A stretch of DNA of 57,601 nucleotides from JACNIZ01 sp964344765 (GTDB lineage Bacteria > Planctomycetota > UBA1135): positions 1 to 57,601 of the forward strand of contig CAYFOM010000029.1 in the NCBI GenBank assembly GCA_964344765.1, given 5' to 3'. The notes below the pieces were generated by a model. The model did no database searches and was not told the DNA's origin. It saw nothing but the letters and a program-made list of their open reading frames with translations. Shown here in pieces: positions 27,309 to 34,962 of this stretch. The position numbers and the translations under genes were made by a program. Every line of letters begins with the position of its first letter. Position 1 is the first letter of the stretch.

Positions 27309-27383
27309 GCCAGAGTAGCTCAGGGGTAGAGCTCTGCTTTCGTAAAGCAGTGGTCACGAGTTCAAATCTCGTCTCTGGCTCCA
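27309..27383 (+). tRNA. tRNA-Thr (anticodon CGT)
   Basis: A complete cloverleaf. The acceptor stem is GCCAGAG/CTCTGGC. The D stem is GCTC/GAGC with loop AGGGGTA. The anticodon stem is CTGCT/AGCAG with loop TTCGTAA, giving anticodon CGT at 27341-27343. The variable loop is TGGTC and the T stem ACGAG/CTCGT with loop TTCAAAT. The discriminator is T and the CCA end is encoded. It reads ACG threonine codons. Confidence 0.97.
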
Positions 27384-27389
27384 GATCCG

Positions 27390-27420
27390 ACCCGACTCTT
27401 TGAGTCGGGTTGTTTTTTTT
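27390..27420 (+). terminator. Intrinsic terminator after tRNA-Thr
   Basis: A 9-bp stem ACCCGACTC/GAGTCGGGT with loop TTT, followed by TG and a run of at least eight Ts. The hairpin starts 7 nt after the tRNA CCA end. Confidence 0.85.
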
Positions 27421-27444
27421 TGTGGGTGGGTTTTTGGTTTTTGT

Positions 27445-27533
27445 GGTCGTGTGGTGAGTTGGGGCCCGGCTGCTTAGACGAAACGAGCTTCGCCGTTTCG
27501 ATGCGCACCGGCTCCCCAACTCACCACACGACC
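27445..27533. repeat. Hairpin element, copy A
   Basis: Two perfectly complementary 20-nt arms (27445-27464 and 27514-27533) enclose a 49-nt core (27465-27513). Pairing can extend outward by a wobble and two more pairs. The core contains a nested stem CGAAACG/CGTTTCG and CCGG boxes at both ends. The core is identical, in reverse complement, to that of the element at 27903-27989, but the arms differ. It sits just beyond the tRNA-Thr terminator. It looks like a REP-like structured element or a structured RNA; which one is not known. Confidence 0.85.
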
Positions 27534-27584
27534 GCATTTACACAAACACCGCATATACCCATTCACACATAAATCAGGTGGTGT

Positions 27585-27615
27585 GACTCAAAGAGTCGGG
27601 TCGGACCTGGAGCCA
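27585..27615 (-). repeat. Inverted partial copy of the tRNA-Thr 3' end and terminator
   Basis: These 31 nt are the reverse complement of 27376-27406 with one mismatch. The segment contains the last eight tRNA nucleotides including CCA, the spacer and the terminator stem. The two segments face each other around hairpin copy A. It may be a remnant of recombination or insertion at the tRNA, or of duplication of the terminator region. Confidence 0.75.
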
Positions 27616-27662
27616 AACGCAAGGGCGAAGGGGCGCGACAACCGCTTTAGACTTTCGCATTC

Positions 27663-27818
27663 ATGAACTTGAATGCGGCATTGGAGTTCTTAGGTTTACG
27701 CGTTACTCACGATTCGCATTTGCCGGCTCTTTACAACAAACAAACCGTGGTTTTTGGCGCAGTGGTGGGGCTGCGGATCGTTCCTCATTTACCGTTATTT
27801 GTGAGGGGGTTGGGGTGA
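27663..27818 (+). CDS. Possible small hypothetical protein
   Basis: An ATG-initiated frame of 51 residues (MNLNAALEFLGLRVTHDSHL at the start, ending VRGLG) in the otherwise gene-poor stretch between the two hairpin copies. There is no clear ribosome-binding site and no recognisable domain. It could equally be chance or the remnant of a decayed gene. Confidence 0.2.
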   Translation: MNLNAALEFLGLRVTHDSHLPALYNKQTVVFGAVVGLRIVPHLPLFVRGLG

Positions 27819-27902
27819 ATGGGATTGAGATTGTTTTGCCTTCACATGGAGGTCTATTGGAATAGGGAGTGAATGTGGTAAGTGGGTATATGTGGTGCTG
27901 TG

Positions 27903-27989
27903 GTCGTGGCGGCGGCTGGGGAGCCGGTGCGCATCGAAACGGCGAAGCTCGTTTCGTCTAAGCAGCCGGGCCCCAGCCGCCGCCACGAC
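27903..27989. repeat. Hairpin element, copy B (inverted relative to A)
   Basis: Two perfectly complementary 19-nt arms (27903-27921 and 27971-27989) flank a 49-nt core (27922-27970) that is the exact reverse complement of the core of copy A. Relative to A, six arm positions differ on each side, and all six changes preserve pairing. Similarity to copy A continues weakly outside the arms (both carry a CATATACCCA-like string at corresponding positions). It lies 27 bp beyond the end of the mscS-like gene. Confidence 0.85.
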
Positions 27990-28016
27990 GCAACGACCCA
28001 TTCACCCAAACCCCAA

Positions 28017-29096
28017 TCACCCTCTCTTCAAATGCACATCCAACTGCGGGAAAGCAATCTCAATTTCATTCACCGCAAAATTCTTATAAACAGCAGTCAG
28101 CAAAAGATCCGTAGCCTGACCGCGTAGTACAGGTTCTGGGATCCAGCAAAGGAGTTCGAAGTCGAGAGTGGAGTCGCCGAAGCGGCGAAAGCGCACGCGC
28201 GGTTCGGGGTTGGTGCAAACCATTTTTTCGGATTGGGCGGTTTGCATCAGGACTTGGCGGACGAGGTCGACGTCGGAACCGTAGGCGACGCCGACGGGAA
28301 TGCGCAGGCGTCGTTTGGTGCTGACGCCTCCGGTTTCGTTGAGGATTTTGGCGCTTCCCATCACCGCGTTGGGGATGGTGATTTCGATGTCGTCTCGCGT
28401 CAGCAGGCGGGTGGAGCGGATGCCGATGTGCACGACTTTGCCGCGTTCGCCGCTGTCGAGCACGATGAAGTCGCCTAATCGATAGGGGGCGTCGGCGAGG
28501 ATGAAGATGCCGGCGAACAGGTTGCTGAGGGTGTCCTTGGCGGCGAAGCCTAGCGCGATACCCATAACTCCAGCGGAGGCCAGCACGGTAGAAACGTCGC
28601 CGTCCCAGGCTTTGACCGCAAGGTATATGGCGAAGCCGAAGATGAGCACGCGCGCCAGGTTGTCGAACAACGGTAGCGTCGTTGGCTCGATGACTTGGAA
28701 GCGCTTGGTGTCTTTGCTCAGTCCCTTCAACAGCAGGCGGCTGAAGCGGAAAGCCCAGCCCATCCACACCAGGATCATCAGCGTGTGCACGAAGCTGTTG
28801 ATGGTCAGCTGCCAGTTTTTGCCTGGCGCGCCTTCAGCGGTCTGCACGACCAGATCCAGCTGGCCGGTGGCTGCCATCAGGCCGATCAGCACCACGGTGA
28901 TCTGAATCGGACGGTGGAATAAGCTGATCAGTTGATCGTCGAAATCGGTTTTGGTGCGCTTGGTCAGCGCGCGCAGCAGCCGTGTGCACATCCAGTCGAT
29001 CAGGAATGCGGCGACGATGGCACCGACCAGGATGATGCCGGCGCGCAGCCACGGATCGTTGGAAAGCAGGTCCAGGTATTCTTTCAGGGTGTCCAT
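28017..29096 (-). CDS. MscS-family small-conductance mechanosensitive channel
   Basis: A 359-residue membrane protein with about four or five helices before the MscS core. The pore-lining helix and following loop read GVMGIALGFAAKDTLSNLFAGIFILADAP, split by the usual Gly/Ala pattern. The beta-domain RLGDFIVLDSGERGKVVHIGIRSTRL and a C-terminal alpha/beta domain follow. It should release solutes on hypo-osmotic shock. It is longer than E. coli MscS (286), with extra N-terminal helices. It is monocistronic and divergent from the protease gene. Hairpin copy B lies just past its 3' end and might influence its mRNA. Confidence 0.92.
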   Translation of the reverse strand: MDTLKEYLDLLSNDPWLRAGIILVGAIVAAFLIDWMCTRLLRALTKRTKTDFDDQLISLFHRPIQITVVLIGLMAATGQLDLVVQTAEGAPGKNWQLTINSFVHTLMILVWMGWAFRFSRLLLKGLSKDTKRFQVIEPTTLPLFDNLARVLIFGFAIYLAVKAWDGDVSTVLASAGVMGIALGFAAKDTLSNLFAGIFILADAPYRLGDFIVLDSGERGKVVHIGIRSTRLLTRDDIEITIPNAVMGSAKILNETGGVSTKRRLRIPVGVAYGSDVDLVRQVLMQTAQSEKMVCTNPEPRVRFRRFGDSTLDFELLCWIPEPVLRGQATDLLLTAVYKNFAVNEIEIAFPQLDVHLKRG

Positions 29097-29251
29097 TCCG
29101 CTATCCCAGTGGGGGAATCAAGCACCTGCGGGCCACGCCCGAGGGCAGATATGCGCAGCGTAGCAAAGCAGATGGGGCCGCAGAATATCGGAACCTTGGG
29201 GTATGTTTGGGAGTCCACTAATGAAACCCCTTTCCCTCCCGCACTCAGAAA

Positions 29252-30769
29252 ATGCTCGGATCCCTCTTTAGCCTCGCGGTACTTGCAACTCCCTCGCTGC
29301 AAGCCCCTTCCAACGAAGACGTTATGACGTCTTTGTTTACTCCGGTAACCTCCTTTAATGGGCCCGGCATCGACGCCGAATTACCCATCATCAGCCAGCG
29401 CCGGCTGGTACTTTTGGATACAGACCTGCTGTTGCCGGTCGATGAGGGTGGCGCGTCCTCGATTAAGATCGAACTTTTCGGTGGTGAAATCCTCACTGCA
29501 GATCTGATCGAGCGTCAAGAAGCCCGCGGCGGTTACGTCTGGGTGGGTCAGGTGGCCGGCGAAGATCATGACTCCGACGTGGTGCTGTCGGTAGTCGGCG
29601 AAATGATGACCGGCTCGATCCGCAGCAAGGATCGCTTGTTCCGCATCTCGGCCGCGGAAGACGGCCCGGTGCACTACGTCGCCGAGCTCGACGAGACTGC
29701 TTTTGGTGGTTGCGCCCTCAGCGCTGCCGAGGAAGTTTTTGGTGCCCACGATCACGGCTTCCATAACAACAACCGCAGCCCGATCGTCGACGTCATGGTG
29801 GTTTACACGACCAAGGCCAAGAACAACCAAGGCGGTACCAACGCGATGCAGTCGCTGATCAACTTGGCGATCACTGAAACCAACCAAAGCTACTCCAACA
29901 GTGACGTCACTCAGGTTCTGAGCTTGGTCCACACTTACGAGATCGCCAACTACACCGAAAACGGCAACTTCAGCACCGAACTCAGCCGTTTGCGCGCTAA
30001 GAACGACGGTCACTTCGACGAGATTCACCCGATGCGCGACCAGTACGGTGCCGATGCCGTCGCCATGTTGATTAACAGCACGCAGTACTGCGGCATTGCT
30101 TACTTGATGACCAACCCGAGCCACGGCTTTGAGTCGTCGGCATTTTCGGTGACCGCGCGTACCTGCGCCACCGGTTACTACAGCTTCGGTCATGAGCTGG
30201 GTCACAACTTCGGCAGCAACCACGACCGCCAGAACGCTTCCAGTGGTGCTTACAACTACTCGTTCGGCTGGCGCACCTCGAACAACCAGTACCGCACCGT
30301 CATGGCTTACTCGCCGGGGTCGCGGATTAAGTACTTCTCGAACCACAACAAGAACAAGAACGGCATGCCGTTGGGTTCGCAGGGTTCGGCTGAAAACTGG
30401 CGCTCGCTGAACAACACCGCCAACATCGTCGCCGGCTGGCGCGATTCGGCGGTCGGCTACGAGCTGACGATGACGCTGGGCACCCTCCAGTCCGGCTCGT
30501 CCGCTACGGCCACCATCACCGGCAGCACCCAAGGAAACTTGGTTTACCTGTATAACGGTACTGGCAATGGCTCGACCACGATCCCCGGTCTGGGCATCGA
30601 TCTGGAAATCGCCAACGCCAACAAGGTCGCTCAAAAGAGCGTCGGTGCCGGTGGCTTCGCCATCATCACCAAAAACCTGCCGCCTAGCCTGGCTGGCATG
30701 ACCGTTTACCTCCAGGCCTGTGATGACGACGGCAAACTTTCTGCCGTCCACACGGACACCATTCTTTAG
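29252..30769 (+). CDS. Secreted metzincin (reprolysin-like) metalloprotease
   Basis: A 505-residue exported zinc protease. It has a short signal peptide (1-18) and a ~160-residue pro-region. The catalytic domain starts near IVDVMVVYTTKAKNN. The zinc site HELGHNFGSNHD has His314, Glu315, His318 and His324, and the Met-turn lies in RTVMAYSPG. This HExxHxxGxxH(D) form places it in the M12B/reprolysin-like metzincins. Residues 403-505 are the C-terminal domain shared with three other proteins here, ending HTDTIL. That domain may be for sorting or surface attachment. Divergent from the MscS gene; followed by three hairpins. Confidence 0.88.
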   Translation: MLGSLFSLAVLATPSLQAPSNEDVMTSLFTPVTSFNGPGIDAELPIISQRRLVLLDTDLLLPVDEGGASSIKIELFGGEILTADLIERQEARGGYVWVGQVAGEDHDSDVVLSVVGEMMTGSIRSKDRLFRISAAEDGPVHYVAELDETAFGGCALSAAEEVFGAHDHGFHNNNRSPIVDVMVVYTTKAKNNQGGTNAMQSLINLAITETNQSYSNSDVTQVLSLVHTYEIANYTENGNFSTELSRLRAKNDGHFDEIHPMRDQYGADAVAMLINSTQYCGIAYLMTNPSHGFESSAFSVTARTCATGYYSFGHELGHNFGSNHDRQNASSGAYNYSFGWRTSNNQYRTVMAYSPGSRIKYFSNHNKNKNGMPLGSQGSAENWRSLNNTANIVAGWRDSAVGYELTMTLGTLQSGSSATATITGSTQGNLVYLYNGTGNGSTTIPGLGIDLEIANANKVAQKSVGAGGFAIITKNLPPSLAGMTVYLQACDDDGKLSAVHTDTIL

Positions 30770-30775
30770 CAGTCA

Positions 30776-30847
30776 GGGGCCGGCGCAAGTCGGCCCCGTT
30801 CTGCTGTAGGGGGGTCCATCCCCTAGCCAGGGGGTCGTACGACCCCC
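30776..30847 (+). terminator. Three successive hairpins, first a likely terminator
   Basis: GGGGCCG/CGGCCCC (30776-30797) just after the protease stop; TAGGGG/CCCCTA (30807-30825); and an 18-bp perfect palindrome GGGGGTCGTACGACCCCC (30830-30847). None has a long T tract. The last lies 30 bp before the next gene's start and could instead be an operator. Confidence 0.5.
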
Positions 30848-30877
30848 GTCACACTCACTCCTCAATCCATCCCTACC

Positions 30878-31966
30878 TTGAAAGCATCCTCAACTTTGAG
30901 AACGCTCTTGATTGCCTCGGCGGGCCTGGTCTGGTCTGCCGGGGCTTTTGCCCAAGAGTGCCCATACGCTTCTGGTCAGAAGGCTGAATCGGATTGCCAC
31001 CAAGTGGCTACCTCCGAGCGCATTCTGGAAAGTCGCGTCAATACATTTACCTACAGCACCCAACACGAGCAGGCGCTGGACATTGCCGAGGACGGACGCA
31101 TCCTGGTGGGCTGGAGCAGCCGCCGTCAGGAAGTCGGTTCCTACGGTGTTTTTGCCCAACTGCTCGACGGTCTTGGCCGCCCGCTCGGAACTGAGTTGCA
31201 CATCAACCAGTACATGCCCGGCGCGCAGAAAGACCCGGCCGTTGCATTTGCTGCCAACGGCGACGCCTACATGGCATGGACTTCGGTCAGCGATCAAGAT
31301 GGCGACGGTGCCGGCATTTACCTGCGCCGCTTGAGCCAGCTTGAGCAGGCCGATGGCGCCAACAACTTCGGTCCGGTCGGCGACGAGATGCGCGTCAACC
31401 AGAACGGTTTTGGTGAGCAATTTGATCCGTCGATGGAAGTGCTGTCCGACGGCACCTTGGTCGTGACTTGGCTCAGCGATCACAACGGCAGCATTCAGGC
31501 CTACGCACGCCTGCTCGACGCCAGCGGTCAGCCGCAAGGCGATGAGTTCCGTCTGTCCAGCGGTGAAGGTCAGGATTCAATGCCGGCCATCGCCGAGATC
31601 GAGGGTGGTTTTGTCGCCGTTTGGGCGCAGACCGAAGCCGATCAAAAGACGCCGCAGGGCATCTACGCTCAGAACTACAGCACCGATGGCAAGGCTCAAG
31701 GCAGCATCAAGCTGTTGGCCGGCAACGGTGCGATTGAACCGTCCATCGATTCCAACGGTTCCAGCTTCGCGCTGGCGTGGATGAGCAAGGATGGAGAAGG
31801 CTACTTGGTGCAGTCGCAGCGCTTTGACGCGCAGTCGGACGCCATCGGTAGTGTTTGGACCGCTCCGGCAGCTGCCGAGGTCATTACCTCAACGGTGCGG
31901 CCGTCACTATGGCAGCCGACGGTCGTCAGATGGTGGCGTTCAACGAGCACCAGCCGTCGACGATGA
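30878..31966 (+). CDS. N-terminal part of frameshifted secreted beta-propeller-type protein
   Basis: A TTG start is the only start that includes the clear signal peptide (LRTLLIASAGLVWSAGAFAQE). Residues ~45-330 contain repeats of the type DGRILVGWSSRRQEVGSYGVFAQ, resembling propeller blades. The protein is homologous along its length to the first third of the 979-residue protein at 47432. Similarity stops at residue ~334 (base 31879), and the last ~29 codons are out-of-frame tail. Reading continues in the -1 frame from 31879. A single missing G (GAGGGT in the expected form, GAGGT here) explains the break. See the companion entry starting at 31855. Confidence 0.7.
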   Translation: MKASSTLRTLLIASAGLVWSAGAFAQECPYASGQKAESDCHQVATSERILESRVNTFTYSTQHEQALDIAEDGRILVGWSSRRQEVGSYGVFAQLLDGLGRPLGTELHINQYMPGAQKDPAVAFAANGDAYMAWTSVSDQDGDGAGIYLRRLSQLEQADGANNFGPVGDEMRVNQNGFGEQFDPSMEVLSDGTLVVTWLSDHNGSIQAYARLLDASGQPQGDEFRLSSGEGQDSMPAIAEIEGGFVAVWAQTEADQKTPQGIYAQNYSTDGKAQGSIKLLAGNGAIEPSIDSNGSSFALAWMSKDGEGYLVQSQRFDAQSDAIGSVWTAPAAAEVITSTVRPSLWQPTVVRWWRSTSTSRRR

Positions 31967-33855
31967 ATGAAAACAACCGTCGCGTGCGCCACGTTTCGAT
32001 CATGGGTCAGCGTTTCGATGCCGCCGGCAACCCGGTGGGTGAGATTCAGCGTTTGAACCAGAACGATCAGGGCGTGCAGGACTTGCGCGTAGGCAAAAAC
32101 GCCAAGCACTTGGTGTGGTCGGCACAAGACCAGATCGCGATGACTTGGTACGGCAAGACCGAAGAAGATGGCAAAGGCGTCGGCCTGACGCTGATGGTGC
32201 CGGAGACTTTGGAAGTTGCCGCTGCTCCTGCAATCGAGCCGAAGGCTGCTCTTGAGCACCTCAAGCTCGAAGACATGCACAAGCAGATTGCTCCGCCGGA
32301 ATGGGATCCGAACTGGGATCCGACCGCCAAGCACGCACCGCGCGGCCCGGCTGGTCCGGACTTCGGTTTTGACGGTTTCCCAAGTGGAACTGGCTGGAAC
32401 CCGCCTGACCCGGATCTGGCAGTCGGTACCAACCACATCGTTGTGGTCGCCAACGTAGACATGAAGTTCTACGACAAGACCGGTACCAACACCTACACCA
32501 CCGGCCTCGAGTCGTGGTTCGGTACCACCGGTTTCGTGTTTGACCCGGTCGCTTTGTACGACCAAGACGTCGACCGCTACGTGGTCGCGGCCGTTGAGCA
32601 CTTTGGTGGTGGCAACTACTTCAACATCGCCGTTTCCGATGATGGCGACCCGAATGGTAGCTGGCACAAGTACCGCTTCAACGTCAGCTCGATCTGCGGC
32701 TTCATTGACTTCCCGAACTTGGGTGTGTCGGCAGATGCTTACTTCCTCGTCGCCGACTGCTTCGGTGGCGGTGGTAACAACATCCACGTGATGGACAAGT
32801 CGGCGATGCTGACGGGTTCGCCGGTTTCGCTGACTTCGGTCAACACCACCGGTAGCATCATCTCGAATGGTGCAACTCGTAGCTACGACGCAGGTGGCAC
32901 CGGCTACTTTGCCAGCTCCTACGCTGCAGGTTCGCCGCGTTTGCGCTTGTACGCAGTCAGTGATCCGACCGGATCGGCAACGCTGAACAGCTACGACATC
33001 AACGTCGGCAGCTTCAGCAACCCGCCGGACGCAGCTCAGCTGGGTACGTCGAACCGCGCCGACACCATTGACCACCGCATCAAGAATGGTGTGGTTCGTA
33101 ACGGCATCATGTACCTCTGTCACAACGTCGCCAATGGCGGTGTAGCCAACGTCAAGTGGTACAAGATCAACTTGAACGGCTGGCCGTCCGGCGGCACGCC
33201 GACCTTGATGGACAGCGGTTACGTCAACCCGGGCTCGGGCATCTACACCTGGTTCGGTGACGTCAACGTCGATGCTTCCGGCAACATGGCGATTGCTTAC
33301 AACCAGTCGTCGTCTAGCCAGTACATCGGTGTGAACCGTGCGTGGCGTTTGGCCGGCGATGCAGCCGGTACGCTGCAGGACATGCAGGAAATGCAAATCT
33401 CGACCAGCCCGGAAACGGGTTCGCGTTGGGGTGACTACGCTGGTTTGGAAGAAGATCCGACGGCTCCGGGCTCGTTCTGGAACCATCACGAGTACCGCAT
33501 CTCCGGATGGCGCACTTGGGTCGGCAACTTCGAAATCGGTGGTGGTTACGAGTTGACTCTCGGCGTCAGCAGCCCGCTGACTTCGGGTTCGGTCAACAGT
33601 GCGCTGACTGCGGGTTCCAACCCGGGCACCCAAGTACACCTGTACAACGGTTCCGGTCCTGGCAGCTCGACCACGCCTTACGGTTTGCTTGAGATCGCTG
33701 GTGCCAGCAAGTTGCAAACCAAGAACTCGAACGCTTCCGGCGTTGCATCCTTCAGCAAGTACGTGCGCCCGGCTCTGTCCGGCTTCACCGTCTTCCTGCA
33801 GTGCATTGACAGCGACGGCAAGATTTCACCGGTGCATACGGAAACCATTCTGTAA
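31855..33855 (+). CDS. C-terminal part of frameshifted secreted beta-propeller-type protein
   Basis: This frame carries the remainder of the protein begun at 30878. True homology starts about 31879 (GHYLNGAAVTMAADGRQMVAF), aligned with GYRTGATVAMGAGG of the paralogue. It includes the shared linker PPEWDPNWD, the block NPPDPDLAVGTNHIVVVANV, a second repeat domain with FDPVALYDQDVDRYVVAAVE, and the C-terminal ~100-residue domain ending HTETIL. This piece has no signal peptide of its own, so it could reach the envelope only joined to the first part. Either the gene is broken or the sequence lacks one base. Confidence 0.7.
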   Translation: MDRSGSCRGHYLNGAAVTMAADGRQMVAFNEHQPSTMNENNRRVRHVSIMGQRFDAAGNPVGEIQRLNQNDQGVQDLRVGKNAKHLVWSAQDQIAMTWYGKTEEDGKGVGLTLMVPETLEVAAAPAIEPKAALEHLKLEDMHKQIAPPEWDPNWDPTAKHAPRGPAGPDFGFDGFPSGTGWNPPDPDLAVGTNHIVVVANVDMKFYDKTGTNTYTTGLESWFGTTGFVFDPVALYDQDVDRYVVAAVEHFGGGNYFNIAVSDDGDPNGSWHKYRFNVSSICGFIDFPNLGVSADAYFLVADCFGGGGNNIHVMDKSAMLTGSPVSLTSVNTTGSIISNGATRSYDAGGTGYFASSYAAGSPRLRLYAVSDPTGSATLNSYDINVGSFSNPPDAAQLGTSNRADTIDHRIKNGVVRNGIMYLCHNVANGGVANVKWYKINLNGWPSGGTPTLMDSGYVNPGSGIYTWFGDVNVDASGNMAIAYNQSSSSQYIGVNRAWRLAGDAAGTLQDMQEMQISTSPETGSRWGDYAGLEEDPTAPGSFWNHHEYRISGWRTWVGNFEIGGGYELTLGVSSPLTSGSVNSALTAGSNPGTQVHLYNGSGPGSSTTPYGLLEIAGASKLQTKNSNASGVASFSKYVRPALSGFTVFLQCIDSDGKISPVHTETIL

Positions 33856-33890
33856 GCACTACTCCCTTTTCCTCGCCCCCTGTTCCCAAC

Positions 33891-34283
33891 ATGCTCTTCT
33901 CTCTCCCCAAGAAGCTGCTTGTACTGGTCCCGGCGGCACTACTCGTAGTCGCCGGGGCTGCACATACGCAGCTCACCAACACTCTCACCCTTCACGTCAG
34001 TCCTTTAATGGCTGGCACGATGGCGAACGCCGCATCGACTGGATCGACTCCCGGAGTACAGGTTCACCTGTTCAACGGTTCGGGCCTGGGCAGCACCATG
34101 ACTGCTTACGGCTTGGTTGATTTGGATAACCCGGTGCACCTCGTCAGCAGAACTGCAGGGACTCGGGGCCAAGCGACCTTCCGCCAATTCATCCCGCGCA
34201 GCTACGCCGGTATCACCGTGCATCTGCAAGCGATCGATGACGACGGAATGGTCTCTCAGGTACACATCGAAACCATCCTCTGA
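33891..34283 (+). CDS. Secreted stand-alone C-terminal-type domain protein
   Basis: A 130-residue protein: a signal peptide (about 1-26, LLVLVPAALLVVAGAAHTQ) directly followed by one copy of the ~100-residue domain that ends the protease and both propeller proteins. The domain pattern GVQVHLFNGSGLGS, AGITVHLQAIDDDG and the terminal HIETIL are all present. It lies 35 bp after the frameshifted gene and before a strong terminator, so it may be co-transcribed. It could be a minimal surface protein, an anchoring partner or a remnant of a larger gene. Confidence 0.75.
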   Translation: MLFSLPKKLLVLVPAALLVVAGAAHTQLTNTLTLHVSPLMAGTMANAASTGSTPGVQVHLFNGSGLGSTMTAYGLVDLDNPVHLVSRTAGTRGQATFRQFIPRSYAGITVHLQAIDDDGMVSQVHIETIL

Positions 34284-34302
34284 TCTCGATCAGATTCGGT
34301 TT

Positions 34303-34336
34303 AAGCGGAGCACTTTTGGGTGCTCCGCTTTTTCTT
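34303..34336 (+). terminator. Strong intrinsic terminator
   Basis: An 11-bp perfect stem AAGCGGAGCAC/GTGCTCCGCTT with a 6-nt loop, followed by TTTCTTTT. It ends the secreted-protein group. Confidence 0.85.
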
Positions 34337-34416
34337 TTGAATTTGGATGATTTGGGCTTAGAACAGGCCTGCGGCAGAAGAATAGCGATTGTGGTACGCT
34401 CGCCGCGCTTTTAGCC

Positions 34417-34887
34417 ATGCCCCAACTCCCTCCAGCACGCACAACTTCCAAGCAAGGATCGACGTCCTTGGTTTTGGTGTTGTTGGCGTTCGTGCTGCAA
34501 GTGGTTTACCTGCCTGCGCATCTAGTACTAGAGGAGCATCATTCGGCGCTGGGCGATTGCGTGCGCAAGCAGCAACAGCATGAGGACGTCGAGTGGCATA
34601 ACCACGGCGACGGCTGGCATCGGCATGGCGACGGAACTGCCGATCATGAGCATGCCGGTGGCCACGACCACAATCCGGAGCACGATCATGGCTGTCAGTT
34701 TTTCGTGCCCCGACAGCCGCCGGTACAAGTTCGCATTAGCGAGCCTTGGGATGTGTTTGAACTGCATGGCAGCGTCGAGCTGACCCAAACTACGCAGTGG
34801 ACGACGCGCTGTGAAGAGGCGCAACAGCCTCTGTTTGCGGCCATGCAACGGGTGCATGGGTCGCGGGGACCTCCTGCACGGGTTTGA
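34417..34887 (+). CDS. His-rich membrane/periplasmic metal-binding protein
   Basis: A 156-residue protein. One hydrophobic segment (about 17-38, SLVLVLLAFVLQVVYLPAHLV) is followed by a stretch with 13 histidines in ~55 residues (HNHGDGW, HEHAGGHDHNPEHDHG), then a less biased C-terminus. Such His/Asp clusters bind Zn, Cu, Co or Ni. It lies directly upstream of the CzcB/CzcA-like genes on the same strand, consistent with a metal sensor, buffer or chaperone of the efflux system. The family is not otherwise recognised. Its tight placement (75 bp) suggests one operon. Confidence 0.7.
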   Translation: MPQLPPARTTSKQGSTSLVLVLLAFVLQVVYLPAHLVLEEHHSALGDCVRKQQQHEDVEWHNHGDGWHRHGDGTADHEHAGGHDHNPEHDHGCQFFVPRQPPVQVRISEPWDVFELHGSVELTQTTQWTTRCEEAQQPLFAAMQRVHGSRGPPARV

Positions 34888-34962
34888 TCACGAATTTACG
34901 GAGGGATGAGCTTAGGGCTGATCCGCTCCGCTGCTTGATCCACCCTTGCACCCCCAAAAACC

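Noticed and set aside
27585..27615. A second tRNA gene
   Set aside because: Only the last eight nucleotides of the tRNA plus its terminator are present, in inverted orientation; no cloverleaf can be built.
27247..28089. Two frames (27247-27537 minus and 27892-28089 plus) that encode the same 19-residue peptide
   Set aside because: Both simply cross the identical 49-nt core of the hairpin elements in the same relative orientation. Sequence outside the core diverges in a way that preserves base pairing, not protein.
31855..31966. Programmed -1 ribosomal frameshifting
   Set aside because: The junction lacks a slippery X-XXY-YYZ heptamer and an evident downstream pseudoknot, and the paralogue needs no shift. 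A lost base is simpler.
31801..33717. A 638-codon antisense open frame across the frameshifted secreted-protein gene
   Set aside because: Same codon-bias shadow. The sense reading matches the paralogue at 47432 throughout.
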